The notes under the pieces: model-generated | The model's input: the letters and a program-made list of their open reading frames with translations, nothing else | Database searches by the model: none | What the model was told of the DNA's origin: nothing | Program-made: the position numbers and the translations under genes | Assembly: GCA_023145125.1 (NCBI GenBank) | Contig: JAGLEK010000011.1 | Span: 1-13,301, forward strand | Direction of reading: 5' to 3' | DNA: 13,301 nt | From: Bacteroidales bacterium | GTDB lineage: Bacteria > Bacteroidota > Bacteroidia > Bacteroidales > B18-G4 | In this document: positions 5,612 through 13,278 of the stretch, in pieces | Numbering within the stretch: position 1 is the stretch's first letter | How the letters are laid out: each line of letters opens with the position of its first letter

Positions 5612-7762
5612 TTAATAGAAGTATCTCCTGAAATCCTCAACCTCGGCATTATGCTCAAGAGCCTTGTAATGGAGATTGTTATTAAGAAATGATTCAAAAT
5701 TTACTGATTTCTGGTTTATATAGGAAGTATAATTGTCCAGCTCGGGAGCAATATATATCTTATCCAATTGAGCAATAAACAAAGCCCCGTTACCTTCAAT
5801 AACACCGGAGTTTTCACCTTCATTACAAGCAAACAATTTTCCAAGCACATCATGCTCGGTGCCGTAACCGGGGATATTTCGTGAAGAGAATGAAATACTG
5901 TTGATGGTATCTACTTTTGTATTAAATGTTTGTGCAATAACGGAAATGTCATCCGTTCCAAGCTCACTGATCTTTTCTGTAAGATATTCAGCCTTCCTGT
6001 CATTAACCATATTTACCTCAAGGCGATCCTTCATGGTTTCATAAGGGATTGTGCCTGTTTCCCTGCTGCCGGTATATGCCACAACGATAAATTTACCTCC
6101 GATATCAAACAGAGGGGAAACATCACCAACCTCTTTATCGTCCCAGAATACCCAACGGATCACCTGGCGTGTATTTTCCAGAGAAGGCAGGCCCATCTGC
6201 ATTTCCTGAATATACTTAGACTCTCTTTTTTCCAGGCCCTCATCAATAACAGCCTGGTTAAATTTTTCAAGTGTATTATTCTCTCCGGCAAAACGCGATG
6301 CCATAGCGTAGTAACGATCAAAAGTTTCCGAGCTATATTCTATCGGAACTTCGATTTGGGCTACCCTTACTCTTTCTACAGCCTCTGTAAGGCCTGTAAT
6401 ATGAATGATGTGATATCCGAAAGGAGTTTCAACCATAACCACATCCCCCTTCTTACCGTTAATGGCTGCTTTATTGAAAGCATAAACCATTTCACCATCT
6501 TTAAACCACCCTATATTTCCATTATTATTAACTACAGATGCGTCATCAGACATAGCTGTGGCAATTTCAGGAAGTTTAGAAACATCACGCCTTAAAACCC
6601 TGTATATACTATCGGCAAGCAGTGTTGCATTTTCTTTGGTACGGGTGTTATTGGGGTCTACCCTGAAAGCACCCTCATAAGCTATAAGTACATGTTCGGC
6701 ACTTGCAGAGTCCGGGCGAACCTGCCTGTCGACCAGCATGGCCATATACCATGCAGGCCCATCCTTGTAAGGCCCGTCTGTGTAAGTGCCGATTTCTTCA
6801 GTGAACATAAGTGAATCGATATATACTGAAAGTTCACCTCTTGCATACCAGCTGCTATCGTAATAATTACCCGGTATGTTATTAACATATTCAGTTGGAT
6901 TGCTGGTTGTTATCCACTCATCAAAGATTTCCGTAGCCTCTTCTTTAATACTAAGCAGGTCTTCTTCAGAGGGAAGGATGTTGAAAATAACAAATTCAAT
7001 ATCCCTTGACTTAACTTCATTGGCCTGGTGCTTGATTTCTTCGTAAAATTCCCTGTATTGATCATCTGTCGATTCTGCTACAAGGCTATCGGTGATATCC
7101 GCATACTTTAAACCTACATACCTGAATCCAATAATATCTGAATTATTCTTGTATTCTATTTCGGCAAAAGCTTTCGGGAAATAAAAACCCTTACTTATTA
7201 AAGTCCGGTACTTGCTGTTCAGGCGGTCGTTGTAAATAAATTCTTTAAAGCTTTCCCATTGTGCTCTTTCACCGGGTGCAAGCCGGTCGATATTTTGCAT
7301 ATACTGAACCACCAGGTTAGGGTCGTATAAACCGTTTTCGTTTACAAAATACTGCCTGATAAGCCTGTGGGGGTTGTTTCCCCTGAGAAGATCGATCATT
7401 TCATCCGGAGAGATGGTAAGCCCGAGCTTATCATATTCTTCCTGCATGATGATTTCTGTGAGCCGTTGTGTCCAGGTTTGATCTTTAATGTTAAAGATCT
7501 CTTCGGCTGTGAGATCAGGCTTTTGCTGGTTAAGCTTGGTCAGCTCCACATTTCTGAGGGTCGAGTTTTCAAATTCAATAAGGGATATTGACTGCCCGTT
7601 TATGATCCCGACTTCACGTTTTGACCCCGGGCCACTTGAATATCCAAGAACATTTTTAGCCCAATCAATAAGGTTTGGCCCTACCAAAAAAGCAACAAGT
7701 GAAATCCCAACTAATATTACAGCGATTGCTGAATGTCTTCTAATATATCCTATTACTGCCAT
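5612..7762 (-). CDS. Membrane-anchored peptidyl-prolyl isomerase, PpiD/SurA-like
   Basis: Periplasmic folding factor anchored in the inner membrane, expected to act as chaperone and cis-trans prolyl isomerase on envelope proteins leaving the Sec machinery. The protein is 716 residues, longer than enterobacterial PpiD. A short basic N-terminus and one TM helix (about 12-30) are followed by a SurA_N-like chaperone region from about residue 50 (VGIINGQSISLIEFEN). The parvulin domain spans about 352-458. Its expected residues are present: His357 (AEHVLI), Ser405 and Asp407 (SDDAS), NGNIGWF (414-420), Met425, Phe429 and His451 in TPFGYHIIHI. The segment 464-565 (VRVAQIEV to FIVVAYTG) looks like a second, degenerate parvulin fold without the active-site residues, as is common in multi-parvulin chaperones. 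The gene has its own promoter match and a terminator. The alternative name would be a SurA-like isomerase, but the TM anchor favours PpiD. Confidence 0.9.
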   Translation of the reverse strand: MAVIGYIRRHSAIAVILVGISLVAFLVGPNLIDWAKNVLGYSSGPGSKREVGIINGQSISLIEFENSTLRNVELTKLNQQKPDLTAEEIFNIKDQTWTQRLTEIIMQEEYDKLGLTISPDEMIDLLRGNNPHRLIRQYFVNENGLYDPNLVVQYMQNIDRLAPGERAQWESFKEFIYNDRLNSKYRTLISKGFYFPKAFAEIEYKNNSDIIGFRYVGLKYADITDSLVAESTDDQYREFYEEIKHQANEVKSRDIEFVIFNILPSEEDLLSIKEEATEIFDEWITTSNPTEYVNNIPGNYYDSSWYARGELSVYIDSLMFTEEIGTYTDGPYKDGPAWYMAMLVDRQVRPDSASAEHVLIAYEGAFRVDPNNTRTKENATLLADSIYRVLRRDVSKLPEIATAMSDDASVVNNNGNIGWFKDGEMVYAFNKAAINGKKGDVVMVETPFGYHIIHITGLTEAVERVRVAQIEVPIEYSSETFDRYYAMASRFAGENNTLEKFNQAVIDEGLEKRESKYIQEMQMGLPSLENTRQVIRWVFWDDKEVGDVSPLFDIGGKFIVVAYTGSRETGTIPYETMKDRLEVNMVNDRKAEYLTEKISELGTDDISVIAQTFNTKVDTINSISFSSRNIPGYGTEHDVLGKLFACNEGENSGVIEGNGALFIAQLDKIYIAPELDNYTSYINQKSVNFESFLNNNLHYKALEHNAEVEDFRRYFY

Positions 7763-7785
7763 TTCCTAGTATTTTTAAGAATTTG

Positions 7786-7820
7786 CAAAGGTAAAATTAT
7801 ATTTTAATTTGTGAACAAAA
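7786..7820 (-). promoter_or_regulatory. Predicted promoter of the PpiD-like gene
   Basis: On the minus strand TACCTTTG (7786-7793) matches the Bacteroidota -7 consensus TAnnTTTG exactly, and TTTTG at 7816-7820 fits the -33 element with a 22-bp spacer, within the range reported for Flavobacterium. Transcription would begin near 7779, about 17 nt before the ATG at 7762. The -33 box abuts the stop codon of the CNNM/CBS gene (7821-7823), so the parvulin gene can be transcribed independently of the upstream operon. Confidence 0.6.
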
Positions 7821-9083
7821 TCAAGTGATTTTTAAACGCACCTGTTCAATACGGTTTTCGCTGGCTTGCAGGATGGTAAAAGAAAATTTTCCAATTGAAA
7901 TCTCTTCACGAAGATCCGGGATGCTTTCATGCGTATTGATTATAAACCCTGCAATTGTCTCATAATCATCTGATTGAGGAATCCCCAGATCATATTTTTC
8001 ATTTAAGTAATCAACCTCTAACCGGCCTGACAGAATAAATTCATTGTCAGAAACTTGTTTTTCAATAAAACCATCATCATCATACTCATCTTCAATTTCA
8101 CCAAATATTTCCTCAATAATATCTTCCATGGTTACGACACCGGCTGTTCCGCCGAACTCATCAACAACAATTGCAATACATTTATGCTGTTTAATAAACA
8201 TGGACAACACATCATTTGCAAGCATGGTTTCCGGTACATAAATCACCGAACGTGTTATGGACTTTATGTCTTTGGGACTTTTAAAAAGATCTGACGAGTG
8301 TATGTATCCTATGATATTATCAATAGATCCATGATATATTAAAATCTTAGAAAATCCGGTTTCAATAAAAGCCTTACTAAGATTGTCAAGAGATTCATTA
8401 TCATCTAAGGCCGATATTTCCGGCCTGGGAACCATACATGCCCGCAATTTAACATTTGTAAAATCCAGGGCATTCTGAACCATTTGAATTTCCTGTGTCA
8501 TGTCATCATCTTTTGAGCTTTCCCCTTTAAAGTTTTTAATATAATCGTTAAGGTCTATCGAGGTGAAAACATACCTCTGCTCAAGAGATCTGATATTAAA
8601 AATCATTCTCAGCAACCATGCGGCAAGCCCTGTGAAAATATAAATGACAGGAAAAAACAGGTAATAGAACAAAAACACCGGGACAGAGAAAAAATTCAAG
8701 ATCGCATTGGGGTTTTGCCTGAACAGAACTTTTGGGAGAAATTCAGCAGTAAACAGAATTATTATTGTTGCAATAAGAGTTTGAAGGATAAGGGTAATAA
8801 TTTCAGAAGTAAAATAATCAGGCAACATGCCCATAATTACCGGCTCAAGTAAACCAGCCATTGCAATACCATAAATAACCAATGCAATATTATTTCCAAG
8901 CAGGAGGGCTCCGATGAAGCGGGAAGGATGCTTGTTGAACCCCGACAATATCTTTCCGGATAACAGGCCTTTGCTTTTATCAAGTTCTATTTTAAGATTG
9001 TTAGAACTGACAAAGGCAATCTCCATTCCGGAAAAAAATGCCGAAAAAATTAAGGTTACCAGAATGATCAATGTATTGTCCAT
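7821..9083 (-). CDS. CNNM-CBS-CorC family membrane protein (hemolysin-family)
   Basis: Member of the CNNM/CorC family, whose characterised members transport or sense Mg2+ and related cations; the old name hemolysin is not functionally informative. Length is 420 residues. The N-terminal CNNM (DUF21) transmembrane domain (about 1-165) has four hydrophobic segments and the conserved SGMEIAF (18-24), GNNIA (63-67) and AEFLPK (113-118). A CBS pair follows (about 208-330), containing MVPRPEI (217-223) and the strong signature VVDEFGGTAGVVTMEDIIEE (306-325). A CorC_HlyC domain (about 340-420) ends the protein. In this phylum the gliding protein GldE has the same architecture, but neither gldD nor ssb is nearby, so I do not use that name. 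It follows lptC with a 15-bp gap and is probably cotranscribed with it. Confidence 0.92.
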   Translation of the reverse strand: MDNTLIILVTLIFSAFFSGMEIAFVSSNNLKIELDKSKGLLSGKILSGFNKHPSRFIGALLLGNNIALVIYGIAMAGLLEPVIMGMLPDYFTSEIITLILQTLIATIIILFTAEFLPKVLFRQNPNAILNFFSVPVFLFYYLFFPVIYIFTGLAAWLLRMIFNIRSLEQRYVFTSIDLNDYIKNFKGESSKDDDMTQEIQMVQNALDFTNVKLRACMVPRPEISALDDNESLDNLSKAFIETGFSKILIYHGSIDNIIGYIHSSDLFKSPKDIKSITRSVIYVPETMLANDVLSMFIKQHKCIAIVVDEFGGTAGVVTMEDIIEEIFGEIEDEYDDDGFIEKQVSDNEFILSGRLEVDYLNEKYDLGIPQSDDYETIAGFIINTHESIPDLREEISIGKFSFTILQASENRIEQVRLKIT

Positions 9084-9098
9084 CAGGCCGGTTTCATT

Positions 9099-9680
9099 TT
9101 ATTCATCATCATCTTTTACTTCGATCTCACCCGATGGGTGTAAAATCCTGCGTTGTGAAAAATCCTGTTTTGCGATAAGGGTATCTCCATACAAAACGCC
9201 ATCTTCAGAAGTAATCTTCACAAATTTATTTGAATAAATAATCTCCTTTTTTTCATCCCAAATAAGCTCTTCAGTATCAAGGCGCTCTCCGGTTTCATAA
9301 TTTGTTACCACAACATTCCTATATGCCTCCATAATCCTTTTTTTCCTGTAATGAACACCATAATTAGCTGTAATTGTTGTTGTTACATTTAAAAGAGAAT
9401 CATAAAATTCAACCATAAAGCCTTCAGGAAATACCATATACGGCTCATCGCCCTCATAAGCAAGCATTACCGGCCCGGTAAGCCTGACCTGTACTACTGC
9501 CGAATCGCTGAAGGTAAAATCAATATTACGGGCGCTAATGCCGGGGAGCGTGTCATTGAAATCCATTGCAACAACTTCTTTCAAATCGTTTTTACATGCA
9601 AAAAGCAATGTTATTATGAAGAACATAACAATGCTTTGCAATAAGTAGTACTTTTTAAATTCCTTAAGAGGGTGCTTCAA
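9099..9680 (-). CDS. lptC: LPS export protein LptC (lipoprotein form)
   Basis: Likely the LptC component of the Lpt bridge, which receives LPS from the LptB2FG extractor in the inner membrane and passes it to LptA. The protein is 193 residues, as usual. Enterobacterial LptC is anchored by a TM helix, but this protein has a lipoprotein signal: a basic start, a hydrophobic stretch (about 11-27) and LLFAC with Cys29 as the predicted acylated residue. The rest is beta-rich, consistent with the LptC jellyroll. Family-typical segments include FTFSDSAVVQVRLTGP and, near the C-terminus, LDTEELIWDEKKEIIYSN and KITSEDGVLYGDTLIA. Gaps of 16 bp to the TPR gene upstream and 15 bp to the CNNM gene downstream place it inside an operon. 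The lptA and lptB genes are not in the window. Confidence 0.88.
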   Translation of the reverse strand: MKHPLKEFKKYYLLQSIVMFFIITLLFACKNDLKEVVAMDFNDTLPGISARNIDFTFSDSAVVQVRLTGPVMLAYEGDEPYMVFPEGFMVEFYDSLLNVTTTITANYGVHYRKKRIMEAYRNVVVTNYETGERLDTEELIWDEKKEIIYSNKFVKITSEDGVLYGDTLIAKQDFSQRRILHPSGEIEVKDDDE

Positions 9681-9696
9681 TTCAGATCAAAATTTG

Positions 9697-11061
9697 TTAA
9701 TTCTTTGCAGCCCTGACAGTAGTTTTTTCGTTAATCCAGCATTCTACAATATATTCATCCCCCTCATTCAGGTTGTGAAAGAAAATATCTTCCTTTGGTG
9801 GAAAATATATTGAATATGACCGGATCCTGTCATTGGCGATATCTGCGACTTCAGGGTCAACCCTTTTTGCTTTCATGTATTTATCCACTGCAACCCAGTA
9901 AATAGCTTTTTTCTCAATTTCATTACCACCGCAACTTTTAGTGCTGGCGGCGTACATGTCTCCGATCATAATATATGGATTCCCGTTGTCAGGACGTTCT
10001 TTTGCACTTTTAAGGGCATATGTTCTGGCCGAACTGTAATTATTAAGGTTTCTGTAACACTCTGCAATGTACAGAAAGCAATCAGCCCTGGTTTCGCTAT
10101 CATCAATTTTTTCACCTTCTTTGAGATAATCTACAGCCTTTCCATATTTTTGGTTTTTCATCAGCATTTTTCCTATCAGGTATGCTGATTCCGGCGAAGG
10201 CTCAAGATCATAAAGTTTCACTGTGGCATCAAAGTATAATTGATCCTCGGTGCATTTTTTCCTATCAAGCAGCCTGGTGAGTTTTTTAAGCATTTTCAGA
10301 TCATCGGGGTTCTCCTGGAATTTAGGTGTATATATATTGATGATTGCTTCACAGGTAGCAAAGGGTTCAAATATAAGGTCGATATTTCCCCTGACATTTT
10401 CCCAGTTTGCCAGCTTTCTTTCATTATCCGCGTTAGCTTCAAGGTTAGCTTCAATGATCTTACTGCAAACATCATAATTGTCAAAAATGATGTCTTCAGA
10501 AATCTTGTCCTCATTGACCATTTTTTTGGTAGCACGCATCAGGAAAACCAATACATCCGGATATGATGCATTTCCTTCGATCTCAACGGACCTGGTAAGG
10601 ATATTAAATGCCTCTTCGTAATCTTTATTCCTGAACTGGTAAAGAGCGACCCCTTTTCTGCCCAAAACATAACCTTCCTTTGCGAAGTGTTCAATACGGG
10701 TATCGTAAAGCATCATAAGGGTATCGATATAGGCATTCTTAGTATCAATTATTTTTTCACGCTGGATATAATAAGTGATCATTTTCACCCCATCCACATA
10801 GGTTCCAAGCCTGGCAGCCGGGCAATTTAATAATACCTGCCTCCAGGGCCCGAAAGCATCATTTACGGAAGTATTTTTATAACCACTGCTCTTCCATTGC
10901 TTGTAAAACTCAGAGTAAAGTGAAAGATTCATAATGCATTCAACACTGTCTTCAGCTGTTGCACCAAATTTTGATACTCTCTGCGCAGAAACCTTTGATG
11001 TTACCGATAGGCCTGCGATCAGTGACAATGCAAGAAAAAACGATATAAACCTGATTTTCAT
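9697..11061 (-). CDS. Secreted tetratricopeptide-repeat protein of unknown function
   Basis: I do not recognise a named family. The 454-residue protein begins with a clear Sec signal peptide (basic start, hydrophobic core at about 5-22, probable cleavage in VSA-Q near residue 26), so it is periplasmic or on the inner side of the outer membrane. The mature part is largely alpha-helical. TPR-like helices are most evident at about 288-402, including AYLIGKMLMKNQKYGKAVDY, CFLYIAECYRNLNNYSSART and a longer last repeat with an insertion, STKSCGGNEIEKKA. More degenerate repeats occur at about 130-165. The C-terminal tail (about 410-454, ending INEKTTVRAAKN) looks like a small beta module. There are several cysteines (42, 80, 199, 237, 270, 328, 337, 377, 441). 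It is 21 bp downstream of the outer-membrane protein gene and 16 bp upstream of lptC, which suggests a scaffolding role in the outer envelope; that is inference. Confidence 0.85.
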   Translation of the reverse strand: MKIRFISFFLALSLIAGLSVTSKVSAQRVSKFGATAEDSVECIMNLSLYSEFYKQWKSSGYKNTSVNDAFGPWRQVLLNCPAARLGTYVDGVKMITYYIQREKIIDTKNAYIDTLMMLYDTRIEHFAKEGYVLGRKGVALYQFRNKDYEEAFNILTRSVEIEGNASYPDVLVFLMRATKKMVNEDKISEDIIFDNYDVCSKIIEANLEANADNERKLANWENVRGNIDLIFEPFATCEAIINIYTPKFQENPDDLKMLKKLTRLLDRKKCTEDQLYFDATVKLYDLEPSPESAYLIGKMLMKNQKYGKAVDYLKEGEKIDDSETRADCFLYIAECYRNLNNYSSARTYALKSAKERPDNGNPYIMIGDMYAASTKSCGGNEIEKKAIYWVAVDKYMKAKRVDPEVADIANDRIRSYSIYFPPKEDIFFHNLNEGDEYIVECWINEKTTVRAAKN

Positions 11062-11082
11062 ATGCCTGTATTTTATATTTTA

Positions 11083-12372
11083 TTATCTGTACTTATTTTT
11101 AACAAACCATCTTTCATATATCGACAAACCAAAGGTAAATTTAATAAAGTTCTCCTGAACCAGATTATTTTCAACCGTTCCCCTGTTTCCAAATTCAAAT
11201 GCAAAGTTAAGCATTGATTTAGAGCGCCTGAACGGAAGACCTAGTCCAAAACTTATACCAAACTCTTTAATTGGCTGGTTGTTTATTTCAATGTATGTAT
11301 TTGTGTAACGAATCCCAAGCCTGTATCTTACTCTATGCCAATAAGATGTGATGCTATTATGTTTGGGGATATATTCACCACCAAGATGCATGGAAAAACT
11401 ATTTTGCAGCGAATCGCTTCTGCCGTAAGACTTATATTCTTTCCAGTTTCTCCAGTTTACATCCATACTCACAATAAAATTATTAGCCCTGCGTAAAGAA
11501 ACACCCCCACCAACACCAAATGGAAATTCCAGCTTGCCTTTGGTTCCTGCGCTATAAGCAACCGTATCACGCGGGAATTCAATGTTTTCATTATTACCGA
11601 AATAATTTTGGGCTAAATATCTGCGTGTTGAATTCAGATCCATGCCGGGCTTTATCACCAGGCCTGTTCCTAACTCCATCCCGTTTTTCAGAGGGACGAA
11701 ATATTGGACCCCGATATCAACAAGAATGTCAGAAATATGGTCAAAGTTATCAATACGTGTGCTGAGCATAGAAAGGGAATCGGGAAATGTCACCCTCCTC
11801 CTTCTGTTGATAATCCCCCACACATATGACGTATTAATACCAATCGAAAGATTATCTGTGATCTTGAACCCATTACCAAAATGAAGCTGGTTGAGGCCGC
11901 CACTGCCCTCATAAATGATGCGTACCCTTCCGATATCATCAATATTTTTTTCTTCGGTTACATAATACCCGACATTACTGAAAGGGATCAACCCGAATGT
12001 TGCCCGCCACCATTTTGTAACCGGGGTCCCGAACAGGACATACCCCAGTGAGCCATAATCAGCATCTTGACTTATCTCCGTGGTTTTAAGTGTTGTATAC
12101 ATTCCAAGGACAGATATATCGAAGAGAAAAGATGTTGAATCAAAGCCTGTATATGAAGCGGGGTTTTTGATATTAAGGAAATTGTTGCTACGGATGGCAA
12201 GGCCGACATTTCCCATTCCGGCAAGGGTAACGCTGTAGTGGTTTTGCCATAAATCCCCAACCCCATATCGGGAATAAGGTGAACTAATCCTGGCCTGGGC
12301 CATTGTTCTTTCTGAAACAAAGAACAATAACAGGAAAGCAATCAGTAAAGGAGCAGTATTAGTTCTTATCAT
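11083..12372 (-). CDS. Outer-membrane beta-barrel protein, Bacteroidota-specific type
   Basis: The 429-residue protein has a Sec signal peptide (hydrophobic core at about 8-20, cleavage in TMA-QA near residue 25). The mature start ISSPYSRYGVGDL is a hallmark of a conserved Bacteroidota family of predicted outer-membrane proteins related in appearance to FadL/OmpP1-type barrels. The body alternates aromatic and polar residues in amphipathic strands with glycine-rich turns, for example LHFGNGFKITDNLSIGINTS and FAFEFGNRGTVENN. The last strand (FTFGLSIYERWF) is followed by a short basic tail, KNKYR, rather than ending on an aromatic residue. The ATG at 12370-12372 overlaps the end of coaX by 14 bp, so translation is probably coupled. 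The family resemblance is by eye; the transported substrate, if any, is unknown. In this phylum the gene typically sits between coaX and a TPR gene, as here. Confidence 0.85.
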   Translation of the reverse strand: MIRTNTAPLLIAFLLLFFVSERTMAQARISSPYSRYGVGDLWQNHYSVTLAGMGNVGLAIRSNNFLNIKNPASYTGFDSTSFLFDISVLGMYTTLKTTEISQDADYGSLGYVLFGTPVTKWWRATFGLIPFSNVGYYVTEEKNIDDIGRVRIIYEGSGGLNQLHFGNGFKITDNLSIGINTSYVWGIINRRRRVTFPDSLSMLSTRIDNFDHISDILVDIGVQYFVPLKNGMELGTGLVIKPGMDLNSTRRYLAQNYFGNNENIEFPRDTVAYSAGTKGKLEFPFGVGGGVSLRRANNFIVSMDVNWRNWKEYKSYGRSDSLQNSFSMHLGGEYIPKHNSITSYWHRVRYRLGIRYTNTYIEINNQPIKEFGISFGLGLPFRRSKSMLNFAFEFGNRGTVENNLVQENFIKFTFGLSIYERWFVKNKYR

Positions 12373-13087
12373 TAAACTCTAGAATTGTGTTGAGGCCGGT
12401 TAAAACGATATTCGGGACTGCAAAGATGTTATTTTTTAGGTTTTTATCAAAATAATCAAGGTTGCCACCACTAATAATGACAGTTAAATTTTTATAATTG
12501 TTTTCATAGCCGGAAATAATACCCTGTAATTCGGCCTTTATTCCGTTGATCACCCCCGACTGTATTGATGATTCTGTTGAATTACCAACAAGGACAGGAT
12601 CCTTCACAGGTTCTATTAACGGCAGTTTAGCGGTAAAATTATGCAGGGCAGCGAATCGCAAATCAATCCCCGGTGATATGCTTCCGCCATAATAAATCCC
12701 CTTTGCATCAATAAAGTCGTAAGTAATACATGTCCCTGCCTCAATAACGAGGAGATTTTTACCCGGATATGCTTTGTTGGCGGCCACCACCGCAGCAATC
12801 CTGTCTGCCCCCAGGGTTTCAATGCTGGTATATTCGTGTTTTATGGGAAGGGGTGTTTCCGGCCCCAGGAAAAGACAACGGATTTTTTCCGGAAGTATGC
12901 TTTTCAGGTCAATGGAAAGATCTCTCACAGAACCAACAATACAGGTCTTTATATCGGGAAATTTATTAAGTAAATCATTAACGACATCCTCATCAATATC
13001 GTTATAGTTATCAATACTGATTATTTGTCCGCGATCGAAAACCGCAATCTTAACCAGGGTATTGCCAACATCTATTACAAGGTTCAT
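12359..13087 (-). CDS. coaX: Type III pantothenate kinase CoaX
   Basis: Phosphorylates pantothenate to 4'-phosphopantothenate, the first committed step of coenzyme A synthesis, in the cytoplasm. Type III enzymes use the ASKHA fold, have high Km for ATP and are not inhibited by CoA. Length is 242 residues, typical. Motifs: phosphate-binding DVGNT (6-10); LGADRIAA (92-99), the pantothenate-site segment; EAGTCITYD (116-124), normally D-x-G-T-x-x-T-x-D; GGSISPG (134-140); and IISGG (204-208). The first residue of the third motif is Glu116 instead of the usual Asp. The start at 13087 gives MNLVIDVGNT, with the motif at its standard distance from the N-terminus. It leads the operon, with a promoter match 31 bp upstream, and its last codons overlap the outer-membrane protein gene by 14 bp. 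Confidence 0.95.
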   Translation of the reverse strand: MNLVIDVGNTLVKIAVFDRGQIISIDNYNDIDEDVVNDLLNKFPDIKTCIVGSVRDLSIDLKSILPEKIRCLFLGPETPLPIKHEYTSIETLGADRIAAVVAANKAYPGKNLLVIEAGTCITYDFIDAKGIYYGGSISPGIDLRFAALHNFTAKLPLIEPVKDPVLVGNSTESSIQSGVINGIKAELQGIISGYENNYKNLTVIISGGNLDYFDKNLKNNIFAVPNIVLTGLNTILEFNDKN

Positions 13088-13117
13088 ATAGCCGGGGTAT
13101 CAACTTAAAAACAGCCG

Positions 13118-13125
13118 CAAAGGTA
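13118..13125 (-). promoter_or_regulatory. Predicted promoter of the coaX operon, -7 element TACCTTTG
   Basis: On the minus strand TACCTTTG matches TAnnTTTG exactly and is followed by C, as at the parvulin promoter. Transcription would start near 13111, about 24 nt before the coaX ATG. No good -33 TTTG is present at the normal distance. A tandem 7-mer, TTTATCG twice (13131-13144 on the + strand), lies where the -14 to -30 region would be. Confidence 0.5.
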
Positions 13126-13163
13126 GTCATTTTATCGTTTATCGGGGGCCTTAATGTCTACTT

Positions 13164-13226
13164 ATTAACAATTAATATTAACAAAAACAGCTGGTTTTCA
13201 GGGGGATACTTCAAAATTAACAAAAA
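13164..13226. repeat. Three ATTAACAA direct repeats upstream of the tRNA
   Basis: The octamer ATTAACAA occurs at 13164-13171, 13177-13184 and 13216-13223; the last two extend to ATTAACAAAAA. The start-to-start spacings are 13 and 39 bp, so all three share a 13-bp phase. They lie in the 191-bp divergent gap between coaX and the tRNA, upstream of the tRNA promoter. The region is AT-rich, so chance is a real possibility; an UP-like or activator-binding role is speculative. Confidence 0.3.
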
Positions 13227-13251
13227 TGTTTTAAAAATTAAATATCTGTTT

Positions 13252-13259
13252 TATCTTTG
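13252..13259 (+). promoter_or_regulatory. Predicted tRNA promoter, -7 element TATCTTTG
   Basis: TATCTTTG is an exact match to the Bacteroidota -7 consensus TAnnTTTG. A TGTTTT at 13228-13233 sits 18 bp upstream as a weak -33 candidate. Transcription would begin near 13266, about 13 nt before the mature tRNA 5' end at 13279, giving a short leader for RNase P removal. Confidence 0.6.
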
Positions 13260-13278
13260 CAGTCACCTAAAAACAAAA

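Noticed and set aside
5930..6595. A 221-codon open frame on the + strand opposite the parvulin gene
   Set aside because: Complement of a well-supported coding sequence; the composition (many Cys, Phe, His) is typical of an antisense frame.
7821..9083. Calling the CNNM/CBS gene gldE (gliding motility)
   Set aside because: Same architecture, but no gldD or ssb neighbours; the lptC context fits the general CNNM/CorC family better.
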